From Christensenellaceae bacterium (GTDB lineage Bacteria; Bacillota; Clostridia; Christensenellales; CAG-138), in contig JAISKB010000024.1 in assembly GCA_031261085.1 (NCBI GenBank), positions 22,247-86,246 of the forward strand: a stretch of DNA of 64,000 nucleotides. The letters run 5' to 3'. The translations under genes were made by a program, and so were the position numbers. Shown here piece by piece: positions 18,037 to 26,135 of the stretch; the stretch's first letter is position 1, and the number at the start of each line of letters is the position of its first letter. Under the pieces are notes generated by a model. It did no database searches, was not told where the DNA came from, and worked only from the letters and a program-made list of their open reading frames with translations.

Positions 18037-19148
18037 GCCAAACCCGCTTATGGGAAACCTTTTCCTCACTCATAACGATAGACAGCCCCTCCTTTAAAGA
18101 GCGGCTGTTTTGTGACGCGCTGAAGGAGCGCCTTAACGCCTTGGGTGTGGAAACCTATGAGGATAGTGCAGGAGAAAGCATCGGCGGTGACTGCGGCAAT
18201 TTACACGGTTTTTTGCCCGGGAGCTTGTCGCTCCCTCCCCTGCTGTTTTCCGCGCATATGGATACTGTGGAGCCGGGGCGCGGCAAGCGGGCGGTTTTGG
18301 GCGAGGAGGGCCGAATAACCTCCGCCGGAGATACGATTTTGGGCGCGGATGACGCCGCGGGCATTGCGGCGATTTTGGAAGCGCTGACCCGCCTGAAAGA
18401 GCGAAACCTCCCCCACCGCCCCATTGAGCTGCTGTTCCCCGTGGCGGAGGAACGCTATGGCCTGGGTTCAGCCGTGGCGGATTATGGCCGGATTCACGCC
18501 AAAGAGGCTTACACGCTGGATTTGGGCGGCGCCATTGGCGAAGCCGCGCATGCGGCGCCCACCTTGCTCGCCTTCGAAATAACCGTCACGGGGAAGGCGG
18601 CCCACGCGGGCTTTGCACCCAAGGAGGGCATACACGCCATCGCGGCGGCGGCAAAGTCCATCGCCCGCATACCGGTTGGCGAGCCTGAACCCGGGGTTAC
18701 CTGCAACATCGGGGGTATTGAAGGCGGCGAGGCAGCCAACATCATCCCCGCCCTATGCAGGGTGAGCGGAGAGATCCGAAGTCTTTCGCACGCCAAGGTT
18801 TTGGCATGGTGGGAAGCGGTGCAGGCCATTTTTGAGGAAGAAGCGCGCGCGGCAGGGGCAAGGATTGCCGCAGAGGGGCGCTGTGAAATAACCGCCTACG
18901 AAACGCCGCTCAGCAGCCCGGTTGTACGCCGCTTTAAAGAGGCCTGCCAAAAGACGGGGGTTGCGGCCAGCATCCACCCCACCCTGGGCGGGAGCGACCA
19001 GAATAACTTTGCGCAGCACGGCATAGAGGGCTTGGTCATCGCCTGCTCTATGCATGATGTGCACAGCACCCGCGAATATGCAAACCTGAACGAAATACAG
19101 CAATGCGCTGAATTGGTTTTGGCGCTTATATTGGAGGAAGTGCCATGA
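18033..19148 (+). CDS. M20-family metallopeptidase (PepT-like)
   Basis: This is a zinc-dependent aminopeptidase-type enzyme of the M20 group, closest in appearance to tripeptidase T-like proteins. The metal motifs are in order: SAHMDTVEPG, ILGADDAAGIAAILEAL, PVAEERYGLGSA (catalytic and bridging Glu), LDLGG, and a late His in CSMHDVHSTREYANLNEI. The dimerisation insert (about 180-290) includes KAAHAGFAPKEGIHAI. The length of 371 aa is normal. It overlaps its upstream and downstream neighbours by 4 nt each, so the three proteins are made together. It is probably a cytosolic peptide scavenger; substrate not determinable. Confidence 0.9.
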   Translation: MSQTRLWETFSSLITIDSPSFKERLFCDALKERLNALGVETYEDSAGESIGGDCGNLHGFLPGSLSLPPLLFSAHMDTVEPGRGKRAVLGEEGRITSAGDTILGADDAAGIAAILEALTRLKERNLPHRPIELLFPVAEERYGLGSAVADYGRIHAKEAYTLDLGGAIGEAAHAAPTLLAFEITVTGKAAHAGFAPKEGIHAIAAAAKSIARIPVGEPEPGVTCNIGGIEGGEAANIIPALCRVSGEIRSLSHAKVLAWWEAVQAIFEEEARAAGARIAAEGRCEITAYETPLSSPVVRRFKEACQKTGVAASIHPTLGGSDQNNFAQHGIEGLVIACSMHDVHSTREYANLNEIQQCAELVLALILEEVP

Positions 19149-19765
19149 GAAACCCATTGCAATACCAACGCACGGAATATGACTGCGGGCCGACAGCCTT
19201 GCTCAACGCAGTCAGCTTCCTGTTCGGCAGGAATCAAATCCCGCCGGATATTTTAAAATATGTGATGATGTATTCGCTGGATACTTATAACGAGCAGGGC
19301 GAGGCTTGCAAGGAGGGCACCTCCGCCATGGCGATGATGTTCCTTTCGAACTGGCTCAACCAATACGCAAAAATCGGGAAGCTGCCCATAGCCAGTGAAT
19401 TTATCAGCAAGGAACAGGTGGGCCTGAGCGAGAACAGCCGTATCGTTTCGGCGCTCCAGCAGGGTGGCGCGGTCGTGCTGCGGCTGTGGCATGGCTGCGG
19501 CCATTATGTTACCCTAACCGGGATTTCAAGCAACAGCATAACCCTGTTTGACCCATATTTCCGCTGCCAATCTTTTAAGGAGAATGGAATTGTCGTAATA
19601 AAGGATAAGCCCTGCGCCGCCAACCGCCGCGTGAATTTTGCCGTGTTTAACCAGCCGGGCAAGCACCCTTATTCACTGGAGGGGCTGGAGAAGCGGGAAG
19701 CGGTGATTTTGTTCAACACCCAAACCCGCAAAACGCCCGAAAGCACAATTGAGTATTTTTTGTGA
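19145..19765 (+). CDS. C39-like cysteine peptidase domain protein
   Basis: The 206-aa protein has the papain-like C39 layout: catalytic Cys in YDCGPTALLNAVSFL, His in GCGHYVTLTGI and Asp in LFDPYFR, in the expected order and spacing. There is no signal peptide, no transporter fusion and no membrane segment, so it is a free cytosolic enzyme and not a bacteriocin exporter. The gene overlaps the M20 peptidase by 4 nt. It may process a peptide further handled by the M20 enzyme (inference). After its stop the 250-nt gap holds GC-rich inverted repeats ending in CTTTTTG, a likely terminator, and then the AT-rich island begins. Confidence 0.78.
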   Translation: MRNPLQYQRTEYDCGPTALLNAVSFLFGRNQIPPDILKYVMMYSLDTYNEQGEACKEGTSAMAMMFLSNWLNQYAKIGKLPIASEFISKEQVGLSENSRIVSALQQGGAVVLRLWHGCGHYVTLTGISSNSITLFDPYFRCQSFKENGIVVIKDKPCAANRRVNFAVFNQPGKHPYSLEGLEKREAVILFNTQTRKTPESTIEYFL

Positions 19766-19901
19766 GATGGGGGCGCGGTTGGGGGGATGCTGCATAAGCC
19801 AACCCACCAACGCGCAGCCCGGGCAACGCGCCGTTTTCGGCGTTCCATACGCCGCGCCGGGGAACACGGCCTTTTTGTTGTGATTTTTAGCGTACCCGCT
19901 A

Positions 19902-19930
19902 TTGACCTATGTCTTAAAATGGTTTAAACT
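19902..19930 (+). promoter_or_regulatory. Predicted sigma-A promoter at the left edge of the island
   Basis: TTGACC, 17 nt, TAAACT, located 89 nt upstream of the first island lipoprotein. It sits where base composition shifts from GC-rich to AT-rich. Confidence 0.55.
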
Positions 19931-20018
19931 CTCACTATCAGAAAAAATTGTAAAAAACATCTTGTGATGCAATTCTAAATTTATGATAATTGTTATTTCG
20001 AGTAAATGAGGTACGATA

Positions 20019-20609
20019 ATGAAGAAATTTAATTACTGCCAATTGTTTTTGGTGGGCATTGTCCTAGTTCTTGTTTTATCAGGATGCCAATCTTACCTTT
20101 GGAAATTTGCGTGGAGACATTATTTTTTCCATATTGACGCAATTGAAGAATCAGAGCTGTCAATACGTGAGCAGGTGGAAAGTGAGAATTTCAAAACCGG
20201 TAAAATTGCAGATGTTTATTTGCGGCCTTTAATGTATGAGCGCGGTGACCCTAACCCTATTATGCTTGACTTTTGGATATATGGGAAGAATCCAGATTTG
20301 CATTTTTCGGTGAGTGCAGTGGAGATACTGGACACAGATACCGCGCAAGCAGTATTTTATTACGATGACACAGTAGCATCCTACTGGAAGCCGCCTTCGG
20401 ATGCAGATGAAGATTCTATATACAGTGCGCTTTTACAGTTTGACAAACATGTTGTAAATCTTGATGAAGAATTTCTTGAGAGCAAAGATAACTTCTTGCT
20501 GCGCGTTACGGTATGCGACATAGAAACCGAAGAGGATATTGGCACGATAGATTATATGGTGCGCCTAGTAAAAGCAACGAATTACGGGCCATGGTTTATA
20601 TTCCAATAA
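20019..20609 (+). CDS. Island lipoprotein A1, putative immunity protein
   Basis: This 196-aa lipoprotein has a clear signal peptide and lipobox (LVLVLSGC) and no recognised domain. It is a close paralog of the lipoprotein at 23509: the first 35 residues and the last 25 (ETEEDIGTIDYMVRLVKATN region) are nearly identical while the middle diverges. GAGGTA precedes the ATG in both. Both copies are followed by an Rhs-like relic containing VELPQV. Family unknown; an immunity role is inferred from position between toxin fragments and from the conserved-ends/variable-middle pattern. Confidence 0.75.
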   Translation: MKKFNYCQLFLVGIVLVLVLSGCQSYLWKFAWRHYFFHIDAIEESELSIREQVESENFKTGKIADVYLRPLMYERGDPNPIMLDFWIYGKNPDLHFSVSAVEILDTDTAQAVFYYDDTVASYWKPPSDADEDSIYSALLQFDKHVVNLDEEFLESKDNFLLRVTVCDIETEEDIGTIDYMVRLVKATNYGPWFIFQ

Positions 20610-20637
20610 AACGTTAAACCAGTGGGCTGCGCAATGG

Positions 20638-20694
20638 GTGGGTGCGGTGGAGTTGCCACAGGTGGCAAATCCTATTGATATGGGGGATAAAAGC
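20638..20694 (+). pseudogene. Rhs-like relic fused in frame to the next gene
   Basis: The reading frame gives GAVELPQVANPIDMGDKS, which matches the GVVELPQVEN start of the longer Rhs-like relic at 24108, where the same lipoprotein family also lies just upstream. It runs without a stop into the following membrane protein gene, so the ORF track's start at 20638 is a fusion artefact of this relic. Confidence 0.5.
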
Positions 20695-21129
20695 ATGCGT
20701 AAAAAATTAACGATTCATCCATTCACTATATTTACGATACTGGCGACATTGTCCCCGATTGTATTCGGGTTAATCACTTTGGAAATGGCAATATCCATAT
20801 CCCCAATGATAATTGTGTTTCTTGTAATGAAATATTCTATTTATGGAAGCGGCCTGTTCTATTGGAAGCTTTTCAACTGGAAGGCTGAAAAACTTCGATT
20901 TCACATGAAATGCTTCTTGGGAATAGCGTGCTTGATGCTTTTTGTATCATTGCTTAGTGCTTTAAGTGGCGCAAGTGGTATGCAGAGTTTCACTGCATTC
21001 TTCATGCTTTGGTTTATAAACGGTATAGTAGTGTTTTTGGCCAAACTGAAAGCAGCGGAGCAAGCAGCAGCACCAACTTTTTTGAAAGATGAAGCAGAGC
21101 CAAAACAAGATGCGATGGATAAAGAATAG
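20695..21129 (+). CDS. Island membrane protein, unknown
   Basis: No family is recognised. From ATG 20695 (GGGGGATAA upstream) the 144-aa protein has a short basic N-terminus and four predicted membrane segments (FTIFTILATLSPIVFGLITL, ISPMIIVFLVMKYSIYG, FLGIACLMLFVSLLSAL, FTAFFMLWFINGIVVFLA). A charged cytoplasmic tail is rich in K, E and D. Small polytopic proteins are common immunity proteins against membrane-damaging toxins, but here this is only inference from context. Confidence 0.65.
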   Translation: MRKKLTIHPFTIFTILATLSPIVFGLITLEMAISISPMIIVFLVMKYSIYGSGLFYWKLFNWKAEKLRFHMKCFLGIACLMLFVSLLSALSGASGMQSFTAFFMLWFINGIVVFLAKLKAAEQAAAPTFLKDEAEPKQDAMDKE

Positions 21130-21183
21130 TTGCATTGGTTTATCTCCAGCAACTATTGAAGGGAAGCATGCCCTGCATCTTGA

Positions 21184-21309
21184 CAAGGCAATAGCCCCGA
21201 ACCAACAGTGAGCTGCGCAACCGTATCCGGCAAGGGCACGGCGCAGTACGCGTATGACGCAGTTCTAACCGGCGCACCCGCACCGCAGCCTCAGTATCAA
21301 GGTGCTTAG
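21184..21309 (+). pseudogene. Possible toxin relic without a start codon
   Basis: An open frame with no start codon reads ...TVSGKGTAQYAYDAVLTG... and ends at TAG. Its GC-rich codons contrast with the AT-rich genes on both sides, like the confirmed Rhs relics nearby, and YAYDAVL resembles YD/Rhs repeat text. Identification is weak. Confidence 0.3.
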
Positions 21310-21323
21310 TAAATGGAGGGAAA

Positions 21324-21980
21324 ATGTATTATTTTCGTTGGGCAATATCTTTATTTGGCATTATACTCGTTTTGATATTTATTAAAGCGAGAAAAAATTC
21401 TATGAAGAAGTTGCTTAAGCCTCTTAAATGGGCCATAGGCTCTATTATTGGCTTTTTGCTGATACTGTCATATTTGGATCAATATGTTTTGCCGGAAAGC
21501 AAAACCTTCACTTTTGATACACCACAACGGGCCTATGAATATGTTCATGGCCCCAAAGCTTTTCTTGGGACAATATATGGTAAGGAATCCGCGCTCGTGT
21601 TTTCCAGTCCAGAATGGGGTTCTGTCGTAAAAGAAATGGTTATCATTGGCGGTGACCAAGTTTGGAGCATCACGAAACCAAAAGATGCTCAATTCGAACG
21701 ATTGGCGACTTATGAAGGGATAACCATTATCAGTGTTTCTCATTCTAACGTACAGGATAGATATTTGATTGTATGGATAGACAATGAACCGGAAAAGTTA
21801 ACAGATATAGAGATAAATGGGAACTATGCGCGGATAGAAAAACCAAATGTACCGAACAGTTCCCTAGTTGATACATACATGTTTTGCATTGATAAGGATA
21901 CGAAGGAAGTTCAGTTAAGCGTTGGTGGCGAAATAATGTTAGCGGTGCCGTTAGGGGCAGCAATGTTAGCTGGAGGATGA
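21324..21980 (+). CDS. Island protein with two N-terminal membrane helices
   Basis: Family not recognised. The 218-aa protein starts with a membrane helix (WAISLFGIILVLIFI), a basic loop, and a second helix (WAIGSIIGFLLILSYL). A roughly 150-residue domain that is probably extracellular follows. GGAGGG precedes the ATG at good spacing. Its stop overlaps the next start (ATGATG), implying co-translation with the frameshifted gene downstream. The C-terminus is again hydrophobic (EIMLAVPLGAAMLAGG). Confidence 0.7.
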   Translation: MYYFRWAISLFGIILVLIFIKARKNSMKKLLKPLKWAIGSIIGFLLILSYLDQYVLPESKTFTFDTPQRAYEYVHGPKAFLGTIYGKESALVFSSPEWGSVVKEMVIIGGDQVWSITKPKDAQFERLATYEGITIISVSHSNVQDRYLIVWIDNEPEKLTDIEINGNYARIEKPNVPNSSLVDTYMFCIDKDTKEVQLSVGGEIMLAVPLGAAMLAGG

Positions 21981-22262
21981 TGTATATGATAAGAGGCGTT
22001 ACATTTAAAATACCGCAAGCAAGGGAACCCGTTTTGTTCCGAATTCTTGATTGTACCAACAAGGAAGCAGCCGTTATCCAAGCTCTATATACAAACGCCT
22101 TCGCAAATGGGTTTACCGAAATTGAGTATATTGATGATGACAACGATGCGCGCACAAAGATGGATATTCGTTGAAGGATATTTGGTGATGGGATTAGTGC
22201 CCGAAGAAAACATGAAAGATTTACCTGAACGGGCTGCGAACGGAGAGGATGGCAACGCATGA
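21977..22262 (+). pseudogene. Frameshifted small gene, unknown family
   Basis: Frame 1 reads MIRGVTFKIPQAREPVLFRI... and stops at TGA 22174 just after DDDNDART. The +1 frame then continues RWIFVEGYLVMGLVPEENM... and ends at 22262. That second stop overlaps the ATG of the next gene (ATGA), the coupling seen elsewhere in the island, so the +1 frame is probably the native C-terminus. The simplest explanation is a single-base indel near 22150-22170. If real, the gene is broken; otherwise it is a sequencing error. The intact protein would be about 95 aa. Confidence 0.6.
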
Positions 22263-22837
22263 TAGGCTTTCAATTTAAGTTCCCTAAGAAGGGGAATCGC
22301 ATGAGTAACACAGCTGCAGTTATACTTGTATGTTTCGCTGCAATTATAGCTGTGTCGCTATTTATTTATATGATATACGGGCATAAAGAAAGCAGTATGT
22401 ATAAAGTGGCCAAAACTATACTTATAGCTGCGGTTGCATTGATAGTTGTTTATGTAATATGCACATTTGCTTTGGTGCAACATGGGCAGGAACCAAACGG
22501 AAAAGGAATACCATATAAAGTTCTTTATGACGACGACCCGCTTTATGTTCACTTAGTAAAGCACCATTGCCCTCAATGCGGCAGCCGCTTGACGATTGGC
22601 TATGATGGCATTATCGTGCATTCAGCATCGCCAGAGGCGAAAAATTATGATTTTTCAACCGCGAATGATGTGTCGTTTAAAGGCAATTTGGAGTTCCGAA
22701 AATGTCATTTTGCTTGCCCCAATTGTGGGTTTGCGATTCCCTTTCCTGAGATGAGGAAGCTGGAAAGAGAACAGAAGAAACTGGAGAAAGAGCAAAAGAA
22801 ACTGGAAAAATCAGAGAACAGAGATGATGACGGTTAA
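22259..22837 (+). CDS. Membrane protein with double CPxCG zinc ribbon
   Basis: The 192-aa protein has two membrane helices (AAVILVCFAAIIAVSLFIYMIYG and ILIAAVALIVVYVICTFALV) and then a soluble domain with two CPxCG knuckles, CPQCGSRL and CPNCGFAI, which together should bind one zinc ion. The tail has a repeated charged heptad-like unit (EREQKKLEKEQKKLEKSE) and is probably coiled coil. ATG 22259 overlaps the previous stop; ATG 22301 with AAGGGG upstream is an alternative start. Function unknown; immunity role inferred from context only. Confidence 0.7.
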   Translation: MIGFQFKFPKKGNRMSNTAAVILVCFAAIIAVSLFIYMIYGHKESSMYKVAKTILIAAVALIVVYVICTFALVQHGQEPNGKGIPYKVLYDDDPLYVHLVKHHCPQCGSRLTIGYDGIIVHSASPEAKNYDFSTANDVSFKGNLEFRKCHFACPNCGFAIPFPEMRKLEREQKKLEKEQKKLEKSENRDDDG

Positions 22838-22849
22838 ATTTGGTCTGAG

Positions 22850-22915
22850 AGAGATAGAGACTTACTGGGCAGCGTAGACGGTCCTGGCGGAACTGCCTAT
22901 TACCTGTTACCATAA
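22850..22915 (+). pseudogene. Rhs core relic
   Basis: A short open frame reads RDLLGSVDGPGGTAYYLLP and ends at TAA. DLLGSV.....GTAYYL is the Rhs core text that normally precedes DHLGS; here it is cut off by the stop. No start codon or ribosome site accompanies it. The same QDLLGSV text occurs in the relic at 24108. Confidence 0.6.
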
Positions 22916-22992
22916 GATTAATGAAGAAGAAGGAAGGCAGATAAACATAACATGTCCATTACTATAAATTCTTTCGAAAGGGTATCTGTCAT

Positions 22993-23406
22993 ATGAATAA
23001 AAATAAGTTTATTGCTGTGGGACGTGCTCTGTCTACATTGTTAGTGTTTATTGTGGCAGCGTTCCTATGTATTTGTTCGCACGTTGTTTTGGTGTTTATT
23101 TTTGACGATATAAGGCATGTCAATTTTTGGATTATCCTTCCCTATGCCATTTGTGCATTGCTTATCATATTGATTTTTTTCGTTGTCTTCCGTTGGAAAT
23201 GGTTGCAGAGTAAGTTTTTTGATATTGCTTATATTTGCTTTTTGGTTGTATATTTGGCATTTGATATTTGGTTTATAGTTTCGTGGTTATCTATTTTTGA
23301 CAGCATCCAGTATCAAAATGTAATTTTCCTGCTCGTGACTTTGATTGAACCTGCCGCTATAATGATATTGCATCGAATTATCAAAAAGAGAGAGAACGCA
23401 GAATAG
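22993..23406 (+). CDS. Island four-helix membrane protein, unknown
   Basis: This 137-aa protein is almost entirely four membrane helices (TLLVFIVAAFLCICSHVVLVFIF, FWIILPYAICALLIILIFFVVF, IAYICFLVVYLAFDIWFIVSWL, VIFLLVTLIEPAAIMILHRII) with a basic C-terminus. AAAGGG lies 10 nt before the ATG. No family is recognised. It follows an Rhs relic directly, the position expected of an immunity gene. Confidence 0.65.
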   Translation: MNKNKFIAVGRALSTLLVFIVAAFLCICSHVVLVFIFDDIRHVNFWIILPYAICALLIILIFFVVFRWKWLQSKFFDIAYICFLVVYLAFDIWFIVSWLSIFDSIQYQNVIFLLVTLIEPAAIMILHRIIKKRENAE

Positions 23407-23508
23407 AATTTCATGTGGAAAAATTCGCCTGAAGATACAACGGCGCTCCCGCAACGTATAGGCGGGCCGAATTTCCTAGCACCTAGCACAGCGAAATGAG
23501 GTATGATA

Positions 23509-24099
23509 ATGAAGAAATTTAATTACTGCCGATTGTTTTTGGTGGGCATTGTCCTAGTTCTTGTTTTATCAGGATGCCAATCTTATTATTGGAAATTTGC
23601 GTGGAGACATTACTTTTTTCACATTGATGCGTTTGAAAAATCCGAGCTATCACCACGTGAGAAATTAGAAAGCGACGATTTCAAAACCGGTAAAATCGCG
23701 GATGTTTATTTGCGCCCTTTAATGAACGAGCGCGGTAATCCAAATCCAATTTTGCTTGAGTTTGGGATATATAGCAAGGATCCAGATTTGCATTTTTCGG
23801 TGAGCGCAGTGGAAATACTGGACACAGACACCGAACAAACAGTATTTTATTACGATGACACAGTAGCATATTATTGGAACCCACCTTCGGATTCAGATGA
23901 CGATGCTATATACAGCGCACTCTTACAGTTTGATGATGATATTGTAAACCTCGATAAAGAATTCCTCGAGAGCGTAGATTATTTCTTGCTGCGCATCACG
24001 GTATGCGATATAGAAACCGAGGAGGATATTGGCACGATAGATTATATGGTGCGCCTAGTAAAAGCAACGAATTACGGGCCATGGTTTATATTCCAATAA
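23509..24099 (+). CDS. Island lipoprotein A2, paralog of A1
   Basis: The second member of lipoprotein family A has a signal peptide with lipobox LVLSGC. It is near-identical to A1 over the N-terminal 35 and C-terminal 25 residues and more divergent between. The track starts at 23503, but GAGGTA is only 1 nt from that ATG and 7 nt from ATG 23509, which also matches A1, so I use 23509. The stop is followed by a conserved cgttaaacc and then an Rhs-like relic, as for A1, so the pair arose by duplication of an immunity-plus-relic unit. Confidence 0.75.
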   Translation: MKKFNYCRLFLVGIVLVLVLSGCQSYYWKFAWRHYFFHIDAFEKSELSPREKLESDDFKTGKIADVYLRPLMNERGNPNPILLEFGIYSKDPDLHFSVSAVEILDTDTEQTVFYYDDTVAYYWNPPSDSDDDAIYSALLQFDDDIVNLDKEFLESVDYFLLRITVCDIETEEDIGTIDYMVRLVKATNYGPWFIFQ

Positions 24100-24107
24100 A
24101 GCGTTAA

Positions 24108-24299
24108 ACCAACGAGACGCGTAACGGCGCGGGTGTGGTGGAGCTGCCGCAGGTGGAAAACTCCGTGGAGAAGAACACACGATTCGTGAACGACCTGACG
24201 CTTTCTTACAACAACCTGCTGGAAGCCAACGACCGGCAGTTCATTTGGGGCGAGCAGGACTTACTGGGCAGCGTGAGCGAAAGCGGGGAGAGCACCTAA
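24108..24299 (+). pseudogene. Rhs-like toxin fragment without start
   Basis: The frame reads TNETRNGAGVVELPQVEN... then LTLSYNNLLEANDRQFIWG and QDLLGSVSESGEST before TAA. This is Rhs/YD-repeat text. The codons are GC-rich, unlike the AT-rich lipoprotein just upstream. There is no usable start or ribosome site, so it is an orphan fragment. It is followed within 60 nt by repeat R1. Confidence 0.6.
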
Positions 24300-24353
24300 G
24301 ATGCGGAAGCTGGAAAGGAATCAAAAGAAACCATACTAACTTTAATTCATGTC

Positions 24354-24572
24354 TTTTTTTCCATATCTGTTGAATTATGTAAAATAAGATGTTAGAATAA
24401 GCATAATTAGTTCATTTACCACATTTTCACCTTATTGCATGGTTATGGTTCGCTATACCTTGCCCTTTTCAAAAAAACACTTTTCGCAATGGAAGGATAT
24501 TCCCGCCGTATAAGGGAATCCATTCCAAATATACGCAATACAAAGGAGAATAACGTTATGGCCGGACAGATT
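24354..24572 (+). repeat. Repeat R1, copy A: duplicated WXG100 promoter and leader
   Basis: About 219 bp are almost identical to the region upstream of the WXG100 gene at 53 kb, in inverted orientation. I see one substitution (ggttatgg[t/c]tcgc) and a small indel near the A-run. The repeat includes a promoter (TTGAAT, 17 nt, TAGAAT at 24370-24398), the AAAGGAG ribosome site and the first five codons of the WXG100 gene. Here the gene breaks off as MAGQIP-stop (24558-24578). Confidence 0.9.
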
Positions 24573-24630
24573 CCATAAGCGCAAAGTGCTTTTTAGATTT
24601 CCTCAACTGCAACATGCGTTAGGAGTGTAT

Positions 24631-25227
24631 ATGGATCTATATAGGGTGAACTATAGCCGAGTGGTTGATTTATATTGCGAAGAAAACAGTACCCTTGCCG
24701 TTGGTTATGACATTGATTCCCATGTGCTATGGTACAGAGATGGGAAATATGACAAAGATAACGCAAAAATGAAATTGTCACATAGAATTGTTTTTTATGT
24801 GGCGCTTTTTGCGGCCTATTGGTTTCAACCTTCTTATCGTGCTGTAGCGACAGCGTTGACCGATACTTTGCTTATGCTGCTCATAAATGCGCTGGTAATT
24901 TTATGGTTCTCTAATATTATGAAAAAGCAAGCACAAATCGGAGAATTGCTACAAAAAGCAACCAATATCACAAACTTAATATTGCTTAAAAATCTACCGG
25001 CAATTAAAAAAAGGTTTAGCTTGCAAATTTCGGGTATGTTCGCTAGTATGGTTTGCTGTGTACTAGGGATATATTTGTTTTTTAAATCTCATTATTTTGT
25101 ATTTGCAGCAATAGAGTTAATCTTTTGGATGTTATTATGCGTGTTTTTTGCTATTCGTCACAAGTTATTTAATAAAAAGTACATCATTCGTCAGATAGAG
25201 CAGGGAACTTTGCCGCTGGCAAAATGA
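24631..25227 (+). CDS. Island membrane protein B1, unknown
   Basis: I place the start at ATG 24631, which has TTAGGAG at ideal spacing; the track start at 24586 has none. The 198-aa protein has two helix pairs (IVFYVALFAAYWF..., LLMLLINALVILWF; MFASMVCCVLGIYLFF, FAAIELIFWMLLCVFFAI) separated by a soluble stretch with QIGELLQKATNITNLILLKNLPAIKKRF. It is a paralog of the next gene, with shared EQGTLPL at the C-terminus. It follows the truncated WXG100 leader R1 and could be expressed from that captured promoter. Confidence 0.7.
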   Translation: MDLYRVNYSRVVDLYCEENSTLAVGYDIDSHVLWYRDGKYDKDNAKMKLSHRIVFYVALFAAYWFQPSYRAVATALTDTLLMLLINALVILWFSNIMKKQAQIGELLQKATNITNLILLKNLPAIKKRFSLQISGMFASMVCCVLGIYLFFKSHYFVFAAIELIFWMLLCVFFAIRHKLFNKKYIIRQIEQGTLPLAK

Positions 25228-25357
25228 AACCAGCTGGCGCGCGCCCATGCCACGGTGGTATTATGAACCCGCGCGTAGGAGGTCCGTTCCAATAGGTTAA
25301 ATAAGTTCAAAGTGCTTATTAAGATTTCCCCAGTTGCAACACGCGTTAGGAGTGTAT

Positions 25358-25951
25358 ATGGATCTATATAAAGTGCTTTCCAATCGCATAATTGATTTAT
25401 ATCATATCAAAGATCATGATTCTGTTATTTATTACGACCTTGATACTCATGTGCTATGGCAAAAATGCCATGTGCACAAAAAAAATAATGATAGCACTTC
25501 CAAGCATTGGATTATCTTCTACAGCTTGCTTTTGGGTTACTATTGGTTTCAGCCTAGTTATTCCGTGAATGCGACAATAATAACAGATATTTTAATTATA
25601 CTACTACTAAACATACTCATAACTATCTGGGCATACAAATTCAACAAAAAACATGCTCAGATACAAGAACTGGTACAAGCAACATCAGATATTACAAAGG
25701 TGGTGTTATTACAAAAACTGCCATTAATCAAAGGAAGGTTTTATCGGCAAGCTATGTGGCCATTTGTGAGCATATTTTGCGGCATATTAGGCGGGGGCTT
25801 ATTTTTAAGATTTCATAATCTTTGTTTCGCACTGATAGAAGTCCTTGGCTGGATGCTTATATGCGCATTTTTTACTGCTCGTCATAGGTTTATACAGAAA
25901 TGGTGTATTATTCAGCAAATTGAGCAAGGCACACTGCCGCTGACGGAATAA
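25358..25951 (+). CDS. Island membrane protein B2, paralog of B1
   Basis: The 197-aa paralog of B1 has the same topology and a matching C-terminus (RQIEQGTLPL versus QQIEQGTLPL). About 60 bp upstream of the start (cgttaggagtgtatatgg and the preceding bases) are almost identical in the two genes, so the duplication included the ribosome-binding region. Start ATG 25358 is chosen for the same reason as in B1. Function unknown; an immunity role is inferred. Confidence 0.7.
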   Translation: MDLYKVLSNRIIDLYHIKDHDSVIYYDLDTHVLWQKCHVHKKNNDSTSKHWIIFYSLLLGYYWFQPSYSVNATIITDILIILLLNILITIWAYKFNKKHAQIQELVQATSDITKVVLLQKLPLIKGRFYRQAMWPFVSIFCGILGGGLFLRFHNLCFALIEVLGWMLICAFFTARHRFIQKWCIIQQIEQGTLPLTE

Positions 25952-25964
25952 AAGGAACTTGGCT

Positions 25965-26110
25965 AGGAAATATAGCGGTGGGCCATCTGAAAAGGTTCGT
26001 GAAACGGACCTACCGAAGCTGGAATACCCACATGGGATTTATCTAAATTCGAAAGCCAAATCGTTGGCAAAGTGACAGATAATGATGGAAATCTTGTAAA
26101 AACTGAATAA
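25965..26110 (+). pseudogene. DUF4329-like C-terminal relic, frameshifted
   Basis: RKYSGGPSEKVRE in one frame and, after a shift near 26030, TWDLSKFESQIVGKVTDNDG to the TAA at 26110. Both halves match the tail of the intact fragment at 26884-27261 (KKYSGGPFETVRE and WDFSKFGSQSVGKVKDSDG). It is a broken toxin end immediately before the lipoprotein at 26136. Confidence 0.65.
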
Positions 26111-26135
26111 AATTTGAGAATGAGAGGGGGTACTT

